Shown here piece by piece: positions 1 through 10,568 of a DNA stretch of 64,000 nt. The stretch's first letter is position 1; each line of letters starts with the position of its first letter. Position numbers and translations under genes: made by a program. Source of the stretch: Sophora flavescens (Eukaryota; Streptophyta; Magnoliopsida; Fabales; Fabaceae). The DNA lies in assembly GCA_030762895.1 (NCBI GenBank), contig CM061067.1, positions 53,717,667 to 53,781,666 of the forward strand. The letters are read 5' to 3'. A model generated the notes under the pieces. That model made no database searches, was not told the origin of the DNA, and saw only the letters and a program-made list of their open reading frames with translations.

Positions 1-418
1 AGACTTGTCGTACCTTTGCATGGGGTGATGCTGCCCTTACTTACATGTACGAGCAGCTCAGAGATACCACGTGAGGGTCAGCTTCCTATGGTGCCAGTGC
101 CAGTTGTAGCTCCATCTCCAGCACCTGGATCCAGTGGCGGCCATCCTTCCGTGGTCAGTTTATATGTATTCGTACTTTATTTTTATATCGTGCATTAAAT
201 TATGTTGAATTTGCAGTAACATTTTTTATTGTTATTTGCAGGTGATTTGCTTAAAGATTAGTGAGATCATGCAGTAGATGATCGACAAACGGATGGTAGT
301 TGAGGGCACCAATGGAGGGAAATTGGCCTAGGAGGCCTTGACTTTGGCCCGTAGAGGGAGGAGAGAAACCTATGACCGTTATTATCAAAGGGAAATGAAG
401 GGTAGATCTAGTCAGTGA
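1..418 (+). pseudogene. 3' end of an unknown plus-strand gene remnant
   Basis: A possible intron ends at the TTATTTGCAG acceptor at 240-241. The following exon reads in one frame from 242 to a TGA at 416-418, but is interrupted by TAG at 275-277 and at 329-331. Its predicted end is basic and arginine-rich (ARRGRRETYDRYY). The upstream part (16-156) is proline/valine-rich. The general style resembles the C-terminal tails of plant mobile domain (MAIN-like) proteins, which also occur near Mutator-type elements, but there is no diagnostic motif and I do not assign a function. The fragment is truncated by the window edge. The two stops argue that it is not functional. Confidence 0.3.
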
Positions 419-654
419 TATGTATTTATGTGATATGGTAGTTGAGTGCACTGATGGATGTATTTATAAACTATTTTGACGTTTAGGATTACTTTTGTAT
501 TGACTCTTATTATTTATTTTAATAATAAAAATCCAATGACTTTTATTTTGAATTATTGTAATAAGATAACCAATAGGAAGAGAGAAGAAAATAAAAGGAG
601 AAAAATTAAGAATGATTAAAAAGTTCAACATGTTCCTTTTGTATAACCATATAA
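419..654. other. AT-rich spacer between two convergent remnants
   Basis: No convincing coding sequence. It separates the plus-strand remnant from the 3' end of the minus-strand MULE gene and would hold the 3' untranslated regions of both. I see no clear terminal inverted repeat here that would mark the end of the MULE. Confidence 0.4.
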
Positions 655-1729
655 TCAATCAACAGAAAGATCTACATAAACAGGTTCAACGGGTTCCCTT
701 TGTGACAATAAAGATGCAAAAAGTTGCATGCGACCAATATATGTAGCTTCCCATGATGGAGATTCCTCATCGCAATGATGAGACCATTGTATAGCAGTCG
801 GAGGTACCGGAGAGTCAGCCTTCAAAACCACCTGTAAATGTACTGGAAGTTAATAATGATGAGTATTTAAATATAATTATTAATGATAAAACGGTTACAG
901 AATGTTGAATCGTCAAAATATACCTGTACAAAATGACAGTTATGCACAAACCCAATGGTAATGATACGATGACTAGATAGAGATGGTGATGGTCGACCTC
1001 TAAGTGGAAAAATTGTAACGCTTCCAACTGAGGATAAAAAGATCATAACCAGATTATATCTAGATGCTATCACATAGCGAACCCGTCAACTAATAGAGAA
1101 TTCTTCAGCTCTTGTACTCACTCAAGACCATTAAATAGCTTGACATATTTAGCTTGCCACTCTGTAAGCTCTCTATAACAATCGTCGTGAATTATGGCCC
1201 ATGAGTCCTCACCTTTACCCAATAAGGCTGCAATGGCACGATAGCCACAATTACCATCTGAACCCACATCAATAATCGCATCAATATATGGACGAATCCC
1301 TACAGGAAATTGGTCTAAGTACTTCATACCAGTCTCCCATCTTGACCCACTTCCTGAAGCACAAGATGCCGGCCTAGTTGGTGTGTTGTCATGGACTGAA
1401 AGCATCGCATCAACATGCTCAAAATAAGAAGGATCACGTCGAGTTGATTTCTCTAAATTCGACACAGGACCCTTCTTAGGTGCCCCTTTTGTTTTCACCT
1501 TTTCAAGAGGAGGACACAATGAAGTTGTATCAGGAAATGTTAGTTCAAACACTTTAGTTCCCAATATAATTTTCCCTACCCGATCAAGTCCATCATATCG
1601 TTTAAACAAAGCATCAACAGCTGGTGCCAATGTCAACTCTGCATCCAAGTCACTCACCCATTGATCACCAAAGTGTAACTTCAACCAATGAGTATGAATA
1701 GCAACCAAAGGAATGGAGATATGCATCAT
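655..1729 (-). pseudogene. OTU cysteine-protease-like C-terminus of the MULE protein
   Basis: The open stretch 1118-1729 continues directly from the SWIM finger. It has a lysine/proline-rich linker (TKGAPKKG), then DVGSDGNCGYRAIAALLG, which carries the D-G-N-C signature around the catalytic cysteine of OTU deubiquitinase-like proteases. A TGA at 1118-1120 interrupts QELKNSLLVDG, and a frameshift near 1075 precedes VIASRYN and HNCHFVQ, which contains a plausible OTU catalytic His. A GT-AG intron joins FVQ to a last exon at 831-655 that ends with PVYVDLSVD and TGA. FAR1/MULE-OTU fusions occur in plant genomes. Whether the domain cleaves ubiquitin is unknown, and this copy is broken. Confidence 0.75.
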
Positions 1730-3066
1730 ACTGTACCTAGCAAGTTCACATGCACAAGGTAATCCATATGTACTCCTAATTTTGCAACCACAACTAGAAC
1801 TGTCAACACCAACATATTTAACTCGATCAAGTGCTTGTAGAATGGAATATTGTGCTTGTGTTCTACTACCGTGATGCTTCTCTCAAAGGAAGCCTTTATT
1901 TATTTGTGTTGCAAAGTGATCATATTGTTCATGGCACTCCAACAAGTACACAAGTCCCTCATACTATCCTGAAGCAACTTTTTTAACCTCCAATGTGCAG
2001 ATTCAACCCTATTAGCAATAATAGAAAGATAAAATCAAATCAATACCAAAACGTTCTTTCATTACTAATTAAAACATGAGTTTGAGCATACCTATTAGTT
2101 GTTATATTCCCCATGTGCATCAATTGATCAACCCATGCTGTGACAAACTTTTCCTTGTGAGGATTCAACCACGTATTTTTCACATAATCACAAAAATCAG
2201 GAAAACCTGAGCATACATTTTCAAAAATAGTAAGTTGCTTCACAAACTGACCCTCATTAGGAGAATTGACAACACTATCCCATGCATCCATAACAGGTTC
2301 ACAAAGCTCCTCCGGTTTCACTAACACCTTGCATTTAGCATTCAATTCTTAGCAATATGAAAAGGACACAATAGATTATATGAAGTAGGGAAAACAACTT
2401 GCACTGCATTCATCAAGACAATGTCTCTGTCAGTCATTATCACATGAGGGGTGGCATCTATTTGTTGAAGTAGCCCTCTTAACCGCTCAAGTGTCCAAGC
2501 TACATCATCAACTCTTTCTAACTCCAAATAAGCAAATGCAAAAGAAAATGTCAACTCTGTTGAAGTAACACCAACAATCTCAAGTAACGGCAACCGATAT
2601 TTGTTGGTTTTGTATGTGTTATCAATGAGCAACACAATGTGAAAAGTTTTCAACAGAGTTATGGCATCCGGATGCGTCCAGAATATATCCCTCACAACAT
2701 CGGAATCGTCGACCTTTCTATAATAGTACACATATTGGTCATGTAACATTAATTGCATGAGATGTTGAATTTCTGTTCTTGGACCTCTTTCAAACCTCTA
2801 ACACTGTTGTCTGGCATTATAAACCTGCTTGATAGTGGTGCAGCTTTTCAGGTTACGATCCTCCAAAGTTAGCATTATGGTTCGTGGATTGACCATATTT
2901 TTTTGTCATTTCACTAACCAAAACCTTCTCTTCACCACTTAATCGACCAACATATGGATGACCCACTAATGTTAGGGCTAAGTCATGATTATGCAATCCA
3001 CACAGCACTTTTAGGAACCATCCTTCACCTTTCGTCAAAGGTCGTGCTCTAAGTCTGAAGGGACAG
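1730..3066 (-). pseudogene. MULE gene middle: FAR1 second half, DDE transposase core and SWIM finger
   Basis: From 3066 downward the frame continues the FAR1 domain with PFRLRA, then LHNHDL. The DDE core at 2345-2758 shows LLIDNTYKTNKYRLPLLEI (first catalytic Asp), IMTDRDIVLMNAV (second Asp) and the C-x2-H of LLCPFHIAKN, all characteristic of MULE transposases. An 83-bp GT-AG intron at 2009-2091 joins TTNR to VESAHW. The SWIM finger CGCKIRSTYGLPCAC lies at about 1749-1798. An in-frame TAA at 1900-1902 and a frameshift near 1840 separate the core from the SWIM finger. The frame between the FAR1 part and the DDE core (2758-2853) also contains a stop. Confidence 0.85.
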
Positions 3067-4395
3067 TGATGATGCTCGAATCCGCAAGTGTACGGCTTCG
3101 TCGTCAAGTAATAAAAAGATCGAATCCACAGGGACCGTGATCTTAAATGACTATCAATTATTAAATCAATTAAATTGGACTAGAAAAAGATTTGGTTTTT
3201 AAAGGATTAACTAACAATTCAAATATTTAATACGCAATCAAACAAAATAGGAAAGTAAATCAAATAGGGGTTTTTCAAATTCAAAAGAGATTTCCAGGAA
3301 TTGGGTTACCAACAAGACTGCTCATGTTACTAAATTGATTACGCCTCTTGTTAATTATCGAAATTTGCTTTGAAGGTGAATTTATCCTAAATAAGTTAAT
3401 GTTCCCTCTCGGGATACAAGAACCGTGCCCGATTAAACCAACTCCTACTCTCGTGGTAATTGAATTTAAATCGAACCCTTTAAGCTTTATGACAACTCAG
3501 TAAACCCTCGAAGGACTGCTTCTAACTCTCATGATTTAAGTCCTAAGTTCAATCCTTATAGATACAATACCTAAATTCACCGCTAGGTTCCCCTTAGAGT
3601 ATCTATGACATGCAAATAAGCGCGCACCAGATTCACAAGTAATTCATGCAATAGGAATCAAATCGAAAGCAAAATTGAAATTAACAAGAAGTAAAACGTC
3701 AATTCATAACATAAAACAAATCTTGGTCATAGCCCCAATTCCTAGAAATAAAAACAACTACTCAAGCATTGCCATGTTCATAGCAAGCTTGATTAACAAA
3801 AGCATAAAAAGAAAACCTAAGAGAAGAGAAGAAATTGAGAAGAAGAGAAATCATAGTTTTTGCCTAAGGTAGCAGCCCGAGGGATCCTATTTTCGAGCCT
3901 AATTTCTCTATTTATAGAGTAGGGTAACTTGAATCCCAAGCAATTACAAAATCAGATCAAATCAGGCTTTAAAATTCCAGATATTGCGCGTCACGGTCGT
4001 GATGCCTGTCACGGCCAGACCGTGACAGATTCTGCCTTGGAAAACCTGGCACTGATGGCCTGTCACGGCCGTGATGGCCATCACAGCCTGACCGTGACAG
4101 GTTCTGACTTTTTCGTTCCTTTCTTTTCAGCCTTGCTCGATCATGGCCGTGATGGCTGTCACGGCTAGGCCGTGACGAGCTCTGTTTGGATCAGTTTTCT
4201 TGCTTTTCAAGCTCCGTCTTCATGCATCATGGTTGATCTTGAACATTTTAATCTTTAATTCCAGCACAACAACACCGCAAAACCGCCTTACCCGTTCCAA
4301 GGTAAAAACTAACAAAAATCAAATTAAAAATGCCTAAACTACATGAAAATGCATGCAATATGATAAAGAAATATGAGGCGTAATCACACTCATCA
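3067..4395 (-). repeat. 3' LTR of the gag-protease Gypsy element
   Basis: On the minus strand it begins TGATGAGTGTGATTACG (4395) and ends CATCATCA (3067). It matches the other LTR over its whole length with scattered substitutions and small indels. Positions 3988-4175 hold repeated palindromes of the form CACGGCCGTGAT in the 5' part of the LTR (U3 side). Confidence 0.92.
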
Positions 4396-6269
4396 AACTA
4401 CCCCAGGCTTAAGATTTTGCTTGTCCTCAAGCAATAACCAAGGCCGGACAAGATAAACAATCAGAGCATGGACAATGAACCAAGAACCCGAGTAACAAAT
4501 CCAAGTAACAGGCATATCCGAATAAATAATCAAGGGACAATCAATTTCAAGTCCAATTAGAAGCTTAGGTTCTCTAGATTCATGCCCCTCACTAATCTGG
4601 GCACTCTTCTCACCTTACTCAAGTGTTTAAGGGTATATGACAATTCGCTCAATTTCCTCAAGGAATGTACCCTACCATAAGCTTGACTATTAACCAAATA
4701 TCTACTTTATTAATGAAAACACGTAAGAATCAAGAGGTCTTTTATTTTGGTTGTAATGGGGCCATGGGATTAATAGTTAGGTGGGGAAACCAAGAAAAGG
4801 AACATTCAAGAAGGCTAACAAAATATAAAACAATGCAAAGCATGACAACCTTCTAAAATACCTTTTTGGGCTTTAATTCACTTTTCCACATTTCCTTTCT
4901 TTTTTTTCCTTTATTTTTTTATTTACTTATTTATTTTATTTTTATCTCTCACTTTCTTTTTCTCATCCCCTTCTCCATTTTTTTTTGTTTATTTCATTTT
5001 AGTTTTTCAATTTGGAGAAGGGGAGATTTCCAACTTAAGAGAAATATTTTTCTAACTTTTTCATCCCACGATTTTATTTTTCAAACTACCTTTTTGCTCT
5101 TTTTGCAATACTTTAAAAGGTGTCATACCTAGCATCACTCATCAAAATAAATCAAGATACCAAGAAAAGCATTTTATTTTATTAGGCTCAAAATTGGGCA
5201 ACTAAGGGGTAGCATTTAGTCGATCAAAGCTCAAAAGGCCAGAAAAATACCTAGTGTCTCAATCATTTTCAAATATGTTTTCAAAAATTTTTAAGTTTCA
5301 AAACGATTTCAAGTCAAGTTCTAGAGAATACAATCCAAGAGGAATAAAACACTCAATCACAAAGAATAGGGTAGATTTGGTGAGTACCCCTTTTTGGATC
5401 AAAAAAAAATCACATTTAGTAGTTTAAAATAAATGAGAAACATAATTCTAAGGAACCACATGCTAATAATCAACTATCAGAAGATCATCTCAAGCATTTT
5501 CATTTTTAGCCTATCACGAGAATACAAAAATTGGGTTCAAAAATTCGCTGTCACAATTCATTTAGCACAAAGTTCTCACAATTGGATGCATACTCTAAGC
5601 AAGGGGAAATCTAATCATGTGATTATGCAAAACTACACCTATATGAATGCAACATGAAAAATACAAAAATGTAAAAAAAATGCAAAAATACCCCTACCCC
5701 AAGCTTAAAAACTTACATTGTCCCCAATGTAAATAACCAAGTCTGAGAGAGGAGAAAAATGGAACAACTCACCGAGGTGTTGGAGGGTGCTGGCTCACAT
5801 GCCAGTCAAAGAGCTGCTGGAAGACGTGTCACAGCCGTGACGTTCATCACGGCTAGGCCGTGATCAATTCTGTTCTATTGGGCTCCTTCGCGTCACGCCC
5901 GTGATGGCTATCACGGCTGGGCCGTGATAAATACTGACCTCCTCCTTTTTCACATCACGCTCGTGATGGCTATCACGGCCCGGGCGTGATGCCTTCTGGT
6001 TTCCAGCTTCTGGCCCATCATGATCGTGATCCTCTTCACGACTAGGCCGTGATCTCCTTTGACTTTATTTTCCCATGCCTTTTTGCCCTTCCTGCCTTCA
6101 TAACCTGAAAATACTTGGCAAAACCATCAATTAGCGATCTTTCTTCTCTTAATCTTCTCAAATTATTCAAAAACAAAATTCAAATACAAATTAAAAAGGG
6201 AAAGAAAACTTGGGTTGCCTCCCAAGAAGCGCTTATTTACGGTCTTAAGCTTGACCATACTCTCTTCAA
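4396..6269 (-). other. 3' non-coding region of the gag-protease element with a palindrome array
   Basis: No coding sequence. 4866-5130 is strongly T-rich on the plus strand. 5815-6060 holds three to four units of roughly 65-70 bp, each with palindromes such as ATCACGGCTAGGCCGTGAT, related to those in the LTRs. The sequence next to the 3' LTR on the minus strand, GCCTGGGGTAG, sits where the polypurine tract should be but is only partly purine. Confidence 0.65.
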
Positions 6270-7014
6270 TCAACCAGGATCAGCTGGGCTTGGAAGTGTA
6301 AGAACACCTCTCTTCCAAGGAAGTCCATCAAAGAGCCTATTTTGTTCATATGGCCACATGCGCTTTCGCTTTGCTCTTTTCATTCTGAGTTTCATGGCCT
6401 TACTTCCTTCCGGCGGAAGTTTTAACTCCACATGTTGAACAACTCCAACTTCATCATTATTTGGTGCATCATTTGTCATGTAAAGTTTCAGAGTTGCTTC
6501 CATGTTAAGCTCTTCCTTCACCTTTGGAGGCATTATCTCAATCCTGCACACATGACTCTCAAAAGGAGGGTTGTTATATGAGTTAGTCAAATCAAAATCT
6601 ACCCTACCTTCCTCTACATTCAAAGAGAGCTTATCATTTTTTACATCTATTATTGCTCCAGCTGTGGCCAAGAATAGCCTTCCAAGATTGATAGGGAATT
6701 TAGAATTCCAGTTCATGTCCAACACCATGAAATCGGTAGGAATGAAAAATTTCCCTACCTTTATGGGGACATTCTCTAGTATGCCTAGAGGGTTTTAGTT
6801 GATCCATCCGCAAATTTTAAATAGGACTTGGATGGACTCAATTCCTTGGTTCCTAACCTCTCAAAGATAGCAAGCGGCATCAAACTCACACTAGCCTCTA
6901 AGTCACATAAGGCTTGGTCTATTTTTAATTCTCCAATTAAGCAAGCAATAGAGAAACTTCCTGGATCTTTTAGTTTAGGAGGCATATTAGTTTTTGTGGC
7001 ATCATGCTCCTCAA
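6270..7014 (-). pseudogene. Retroviral-type aspartic protease, frameshifted and with an altered active site
   Basis: Continues gag in a different frame: MPPKLKDPGSFSIACLIG, then ALCDLEASVSLMPLAIFERLG at about 6860-6925, a frameshift near 6790, then FMVLDMNWNSKFPINLGRLFLAT and an acidic/hydrophobic tail ending PADPG. Relatives have D-L-G-A-S at the active site; here the Gly is Glu (DLEAS), which should remove activity. The coding region stops at 6270 with no RT following, and 1.9 kb of non-coding sequence separates it from the 3' LTR. Confidence 0.8.
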
Positions 7015-8511
7015 TTAAGCTCTTAGTTCTTTTTCTACTTGCCTTTTCTCGACCAACCTTTGTGGGAAAGGTATTGGGGGTTGGTAAGGTGGTGGAGGGA
7101 CATACTTTGGCTCTATCTCTTCATGTTCACTCATGTCCTCCTCACATTCTACATTCTTTTTAACTACCCCAAGCTTATCATCCCTCAAGTATATAGCATT
7201 ACAGTGCTCATTGGGATTAACTTCGGGTTGTCCTGGGAACGTACCCTTAGTTCTAGAATATGTACTAGCTTGTTGGGCAATCTGAGTTTCTAACATCTTA
7301 TTATGGATGGCTAAGTTATCTACCTTAGATGTTAACTCTTTTATTGCCTCATTGACTGACCTACCTTGTTGCCTAAACTCTTCATTTTGCTTTGTTTGAG
7401 TTTCCACAAAATTTTCCAAAAGAGACTCAAGTTTAGACTGTTGTACCTGAGGATACCTCGATGCGGGTTTCTTATTACCTTGGCCTTCCTGGAATTCGTG
7501 GTTCAACGTGTTGTAGTTCCCATAGGAGAGATAAGGATTATTCTTCCTCACTTGGTTGTAAGGATTTGGAGGATCATAGTTTGGCAACTTCGGGTCCGTG
7601 TCATAGAAGTTGTGACAAGAGTTCACTTGTTCCCCCGAAGCACCAGATCCAGGAGCAATACCATGTGGGCACTCCATTATGTCATATCCCTGCATTCCAC
7701 AAATCTCAAAAACAACAATAGTAGCACCTATTGAACTCACATTAGCCTTTTCAAGCTTATCAAAGCTTTTATTCAATGAGTCAAATTTAAACATAATTAG
7801 ATCAGTGCTATTCATTTCAAACTTACCCCCCGAAAGCTTTTTCGGGTCATTACCTCTTTCCGAACCCCATTGGTGATAGTTGGTGGCTACGTTTTCAATG
7901 ATATTGAACGCTTCAGTCAGTGGTCTATTCATAAAGGCTCCACCAGCTGCGGAGTCAAGTGACACCTTCAAAGAGTAATCCAATCCGTTGTAGAAGGTAT
8001 GCACTAACAACCACCTCTCGAGCCCATGATGTAGGCAAGACTCCAGCAATCCTTTGTAACGATCCCAAGCTTCGGATAAGCATTCTCCGTCCATTTGGAA
8101 GAAGCCGGTGATCTGAGTTCGTAGGTAACCAATCTTGGATGGAGGGAAGAATTTTTCCAAGAATGCTTGCTCCAGTTGGTCCCAAGTTGACAAAGTATTA
8201 GTGGGCACTTGCTTCAACCAAGCTTTTGCCTTTCCAGTCAGAGAGGAGGGGAATAACCTCAAGCGAATAGCATCAATCAGGGTACCATGAATTCTTATTG
8301 CATCAATGAATTCCAAGAATGTCTCCACATGATCAGTCGGGTCCTCCGAGGTTAATCCTCCAAATTGATGTTGCCTAATCATGCCAATTAACAGAGGCGG
8401 TATAGTGTAGTTCTCCGCCTCAATTTCTGGCCTAGCAATCCCAGTTCGCAAACCCCTAGCATTTGGGGCCGCGTAGTCCTTCAGCGGTTTGGTATCCGGT
8501 AGATTCGCCAT
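7015..8511 (-). CDS. Gag polyprotein of the non-autonomous Gypsy element
   Basis: The start at 8511 (MANLPDTKPLKDYAAPNARG) is chosen because it begins the conserved gag N-terminus; an in-frame ATG at 8655 lies upstream. About 498 residues. The retrotransposon gag core includes FPSSLTGKAKAWLKQVP, TWDQLEQAFLEKFFPPSK and the L-x-E-AWDRYKGLL segment. The C-terminal part is Asn/Gln-rich with a coiled-coil-like stretch (FVETQTKQNEEFRQQ). I see no CCHC zinc knuckle. Gag would assemble cytoplasmic particles around element RNA. The frame ends at 7015, exactly where the protease frame takes over one base out of phase, so an ancestral gag-pro fusion has been frameshifted. Confidence 0.85.
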   Translation of the reverse strand: MANLPDTKPLKDYAAPNARGLRTGIARPEIEAENYTIPPLLIGMIRQHQFGGLTSEDPTDHVETFLEFIDAIRIHGTLIDAIRLRLFPSSLTGKAKAWLKQVPTNTLSTWDQLEQAFLEKFFPPSKIGYLRTQITGFFQMDGECLSEAWDRYKGLLESCLHHGLERWLLVHTFYNGLDYSLKVSLDSAAGGAFMNRPLTEAFNIIENVATNYHQWGSERGNDPKKLSGGKFEMNSTDLIMFKFDSLNKSFDKLEKANVSSIGATIVVFEICGMQGYDIMECPHGIAPGSGASGEQVNSCHNFYDTDPKLPNYDPPNPYNQVRKNNPYLSYGNYNTLNHEFQEGQGNKKPASRYPQVQQSKLESLLENFVETQTKQNEEFRQQGRSVNEAIKELTSKVDNLAIHNKMLETQIAQQASTYSRTKGTFPGQPEVNPNEHCNAIYLRDDKLGVVKKNVECEEDMSEHEEIEPKYVPPPPYQPPIPFPQRLVEKRQVEKELRA

Positions 8512-8775
8512 GAGTGGAATGGGAATCAACCTCTCTCTCTCTCTTTGTCTTTGTAGTCTCCCACGTCTATGAAAGGTCCTTTTGATCTCGGGGTCAACTT
8601 CAATAAGATTTCCAAAACTTTGGGATATTTGCATAAGAGAGAAAAATTCCTGCAAAGAGAGATAGATAATCTAGAAAAAGAAAAAGAGATAAATGAAAAA
8701 AAGAGAAAATTTAATATAAAAAAAAGGTCTAGAAAAATCAATTTAAAAATTAAATTGAGATTCAAGAAAGCACAG

Positions 8776-8793
8776 TCCCCGGCAACGGCGCCA
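8776..8793 (-). other. Primer-binding site, tRNA-Asp type
   Basis: The minus strand reads TGGCGCCGTTGCCGGGGA, complementary to the 3' end of plant tRNA-Asp(GUC), six bases inside the LTR end. It fixes the orientation of the element. Confidence 0.9.
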
Positions 8794-8799
8794 AAAACT

Positions 8800-10150
8800 T
8801 GATGGTGCTCCAATCCTCAAGCGAACGACTTCGTCGTCAAGTAATAAAAAGATCGAATCCACAGGTTCTGTGATCTTAAATGACTGTCAATTATTAAATC
8901 AATTAAACTGGACAAGAAAAAAAAGATTTGGAAAAGATTTGGTTTTTTAAAAGATTAACTAACAAATCAAATATCTAAAATGAAATCAAGAACAAAATAG
9001 GAAAGTAAATCAAATCTGGGGGTTTTCAAATCAAAAGAGATTTCCAGGAATTGAGTTACCAACAAGATTGCTCATGTTACTAAATTGACTACCCCTCTTG
9101 TTAATTATCGAAATTTGCTTTGAAGGTGAATTTATCCTAATTAAGTTAATGTTCCCTCTCGGGATACAAGAATCGTGCCCGATTAAACCAACCTCTACTC
9201 TCGTGGTAATTGAATTTAAATCGAACCCTTTAAGCTTTGTGACAACTCAGTGAACCCTCGAAGGACCACTTCTAACTCTCGTGATTTAAGTCCTAAGTTT
9301 GATCCCTATAGATCCAATACCTAAGTTCACCGCTAGGTTCCTCCTTAGAGTATCTATGACATGCAAATAAGTGCGCACCAAATTCACAAGTAATTCATGC
9401 AATAGGAATTAAATCAAAAGCAAATTGAAATTAACAAGAAGTAAAATGTCAATTCATAACATAAAACAAGTCTTGGGCATAGCCCAAATTCCTAAAAATA
9501 AAAAGACTGCTCAAGCATTGCCATGTTCATAGCAAGCTTGATTAACAAAACCATAAAAAAAAACCTAAGAGAATAGAAGAAATTGAGAAGAATAGAAATC
9601 ATAGTTTTTGCCTAAGGTAACAGCCCAAGATCCCCTATTTTCAAGCCTAATTGCCCTATTTATAGAGTAGGGTAACTTGAATCCCAAGCAATTACAAAAT
9701 CAGATCAAATCAGGTTTTAAAATTCCAGACATTGCGCGTCACGGCCGTGATGCCTGTCACGGCCAGGCCGTGACAGATTCTGTCTTGGAAAACTTGGCAC
9801 GGATGGCCTGTCACAGTCGTGATGGCCATCACGGTCTGGTCGTGACAGGTTCTGACTTTTTCGTTCTTTTCTTTTCAGCCTTGCTCGATCATGGCCCTGA
9901 TGGCTGTCACGGCTAGGCCGTGATGAGCTCTGTTTGGCTCAATTTTCTTGCTTTTCAAGCTCCATCTTCATGCAAGCTCCATCATGGTTGATCTTGAACA
10001 TTTTAATCTTCAATTCCTACACAACAACACCACAAAAACACCTTACCTGTTCCAAGGTAAAAACTAACAAAAATCAAATTAAAAATGCCTAAACTACATG
10101 AAAATGCATGCAATATGATAAAGAAATATGAGGTGTAATCACACTCATTA
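8800..10150 (-). repeat. 5' LTR of the gag-protease Gypsy element
   Basis: Starts TAATGAGTG on the minus strand at 10150, where the canonical TG has become TA, and ends CCATCA at 8800, next to the primer-binding site. It carries the same CACGGCCGTGAT palindrome array (9736-9930). The visible differences between the LTRs suggest an insertion that is not very recent. Confidence 0.92.
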
Positions 10151-10526
10151 GACAGTCACATTTTTGAGTACCAATCGACTTGGTAGGTAACAAGTTCTTG
10201 TATGATCTATACTTTCCACTCCTTTCACAACCAAGAATTACAACTGTCTTCCTTCCTCTACGTCCTGTAGCAGTATCTGACCTCATAATGACAACAACTA
10301 TTTCATTATGTCTCCCAACATCTCGAGCCCAATTAATGCAATCATCTCGAGTATGAAATACCTGAACACGTGATAAAAAAAATATAGGTCATAATAAGCA
10401 TGCATAACTTTGTATTATTACTTTATCAATGAAACGTACCACATCAGTGGTGAATGCATCAGTACAATCCACTTTTTTTGTACTCGATGTATCCGGTTCG
10501 TCGGATGCATTCTTCATATCGTCCAT
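10151..10526 (-). pseudogene. MULE gene 5' exons and N-terminal half of the FAR1 domain
   Basis: Exon 1 runs 10526-10440 (29 codons, starting MDDMKNASDEPD) and ends at a GT donor at 10439-10438. The intron ends with AG at 10363-10362. Exon 2 starts at 10361 in phase and encodes VFHTRDDCINWARDVGRHNE, the typical start of a FAR1/MULE protein, then a GRRGRK basic patch and KYRSYKN, and reaches the zinc-ligand sequence KCDC where the retrotransposon begins. The start codon is the first ATG upstream of the splice donor in that frame. Exon 2 has no stop up to the insertion. The region upstream holds strong palindromes (10569-10760) that may be part of its promoter or of the transposon end. Confidence 0.82.
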
Positions 10527-10568
10527 GATCTATATATACAGAAACAAAATTATAGATCAGCACATTAT

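Larger units (their letters stand above)
3067..10150 (-). mobile_element. Non-autonomous Gypsy-type LTR retrotransposon with gag and protease only
   Basis: Two direct repeats (3067-4395 and 8800-10150) flank about 4.4 kb. A 5-bp target duplication GACAG sits at 3062-3066 and 10151-10155. A primer-binding site matching the 3' end of plant tRNA-Asp lies just inside the right LTR, so the element reads on the minus strand. The internal part encodes gag and an aspartic protease in broken frames. No reverse transcriptase, RNase H or integrase is visible, so mobility would have needed proteins from an autonomous relative (Athila/Tat-like by gag style; inference). It lies inside the FAR1 domain of the MULE gene and is therefore younger than that gene. 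Confidence 0.92.
655..10526 (-). pseudogene. MULE transposase gene with FAR1, DDE, SWIM and OTU-like parts, split by a retrotransposon
   Basis: Reading the minus strand from 10526, the parts come in the order expected for a FAR1-type Mutator-like transposase: a short first exon, a FAR1 zinc-binding domain, a MULE DDE core, a SWIM zinc finger and then an unusual C-terminal OTU cysteine-protease-like domain. A 7.1 kb Gypsy element lies inside the FAR1 domain at 3067-10150. Three introns with GT-AG borders are visible or likely (10362-10439, 2009-2091 and 832 to about 990). Decay is clear: TAA at 1900-1902, a frameshift near 1840, TGA at 1118-1120, and further stop and frameshift damage near 1075. 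Family knowledge: such proteins bind the terminal repeats of their element and excise it in the nucleus. This copy should be inactive. Confidence 0.85.
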
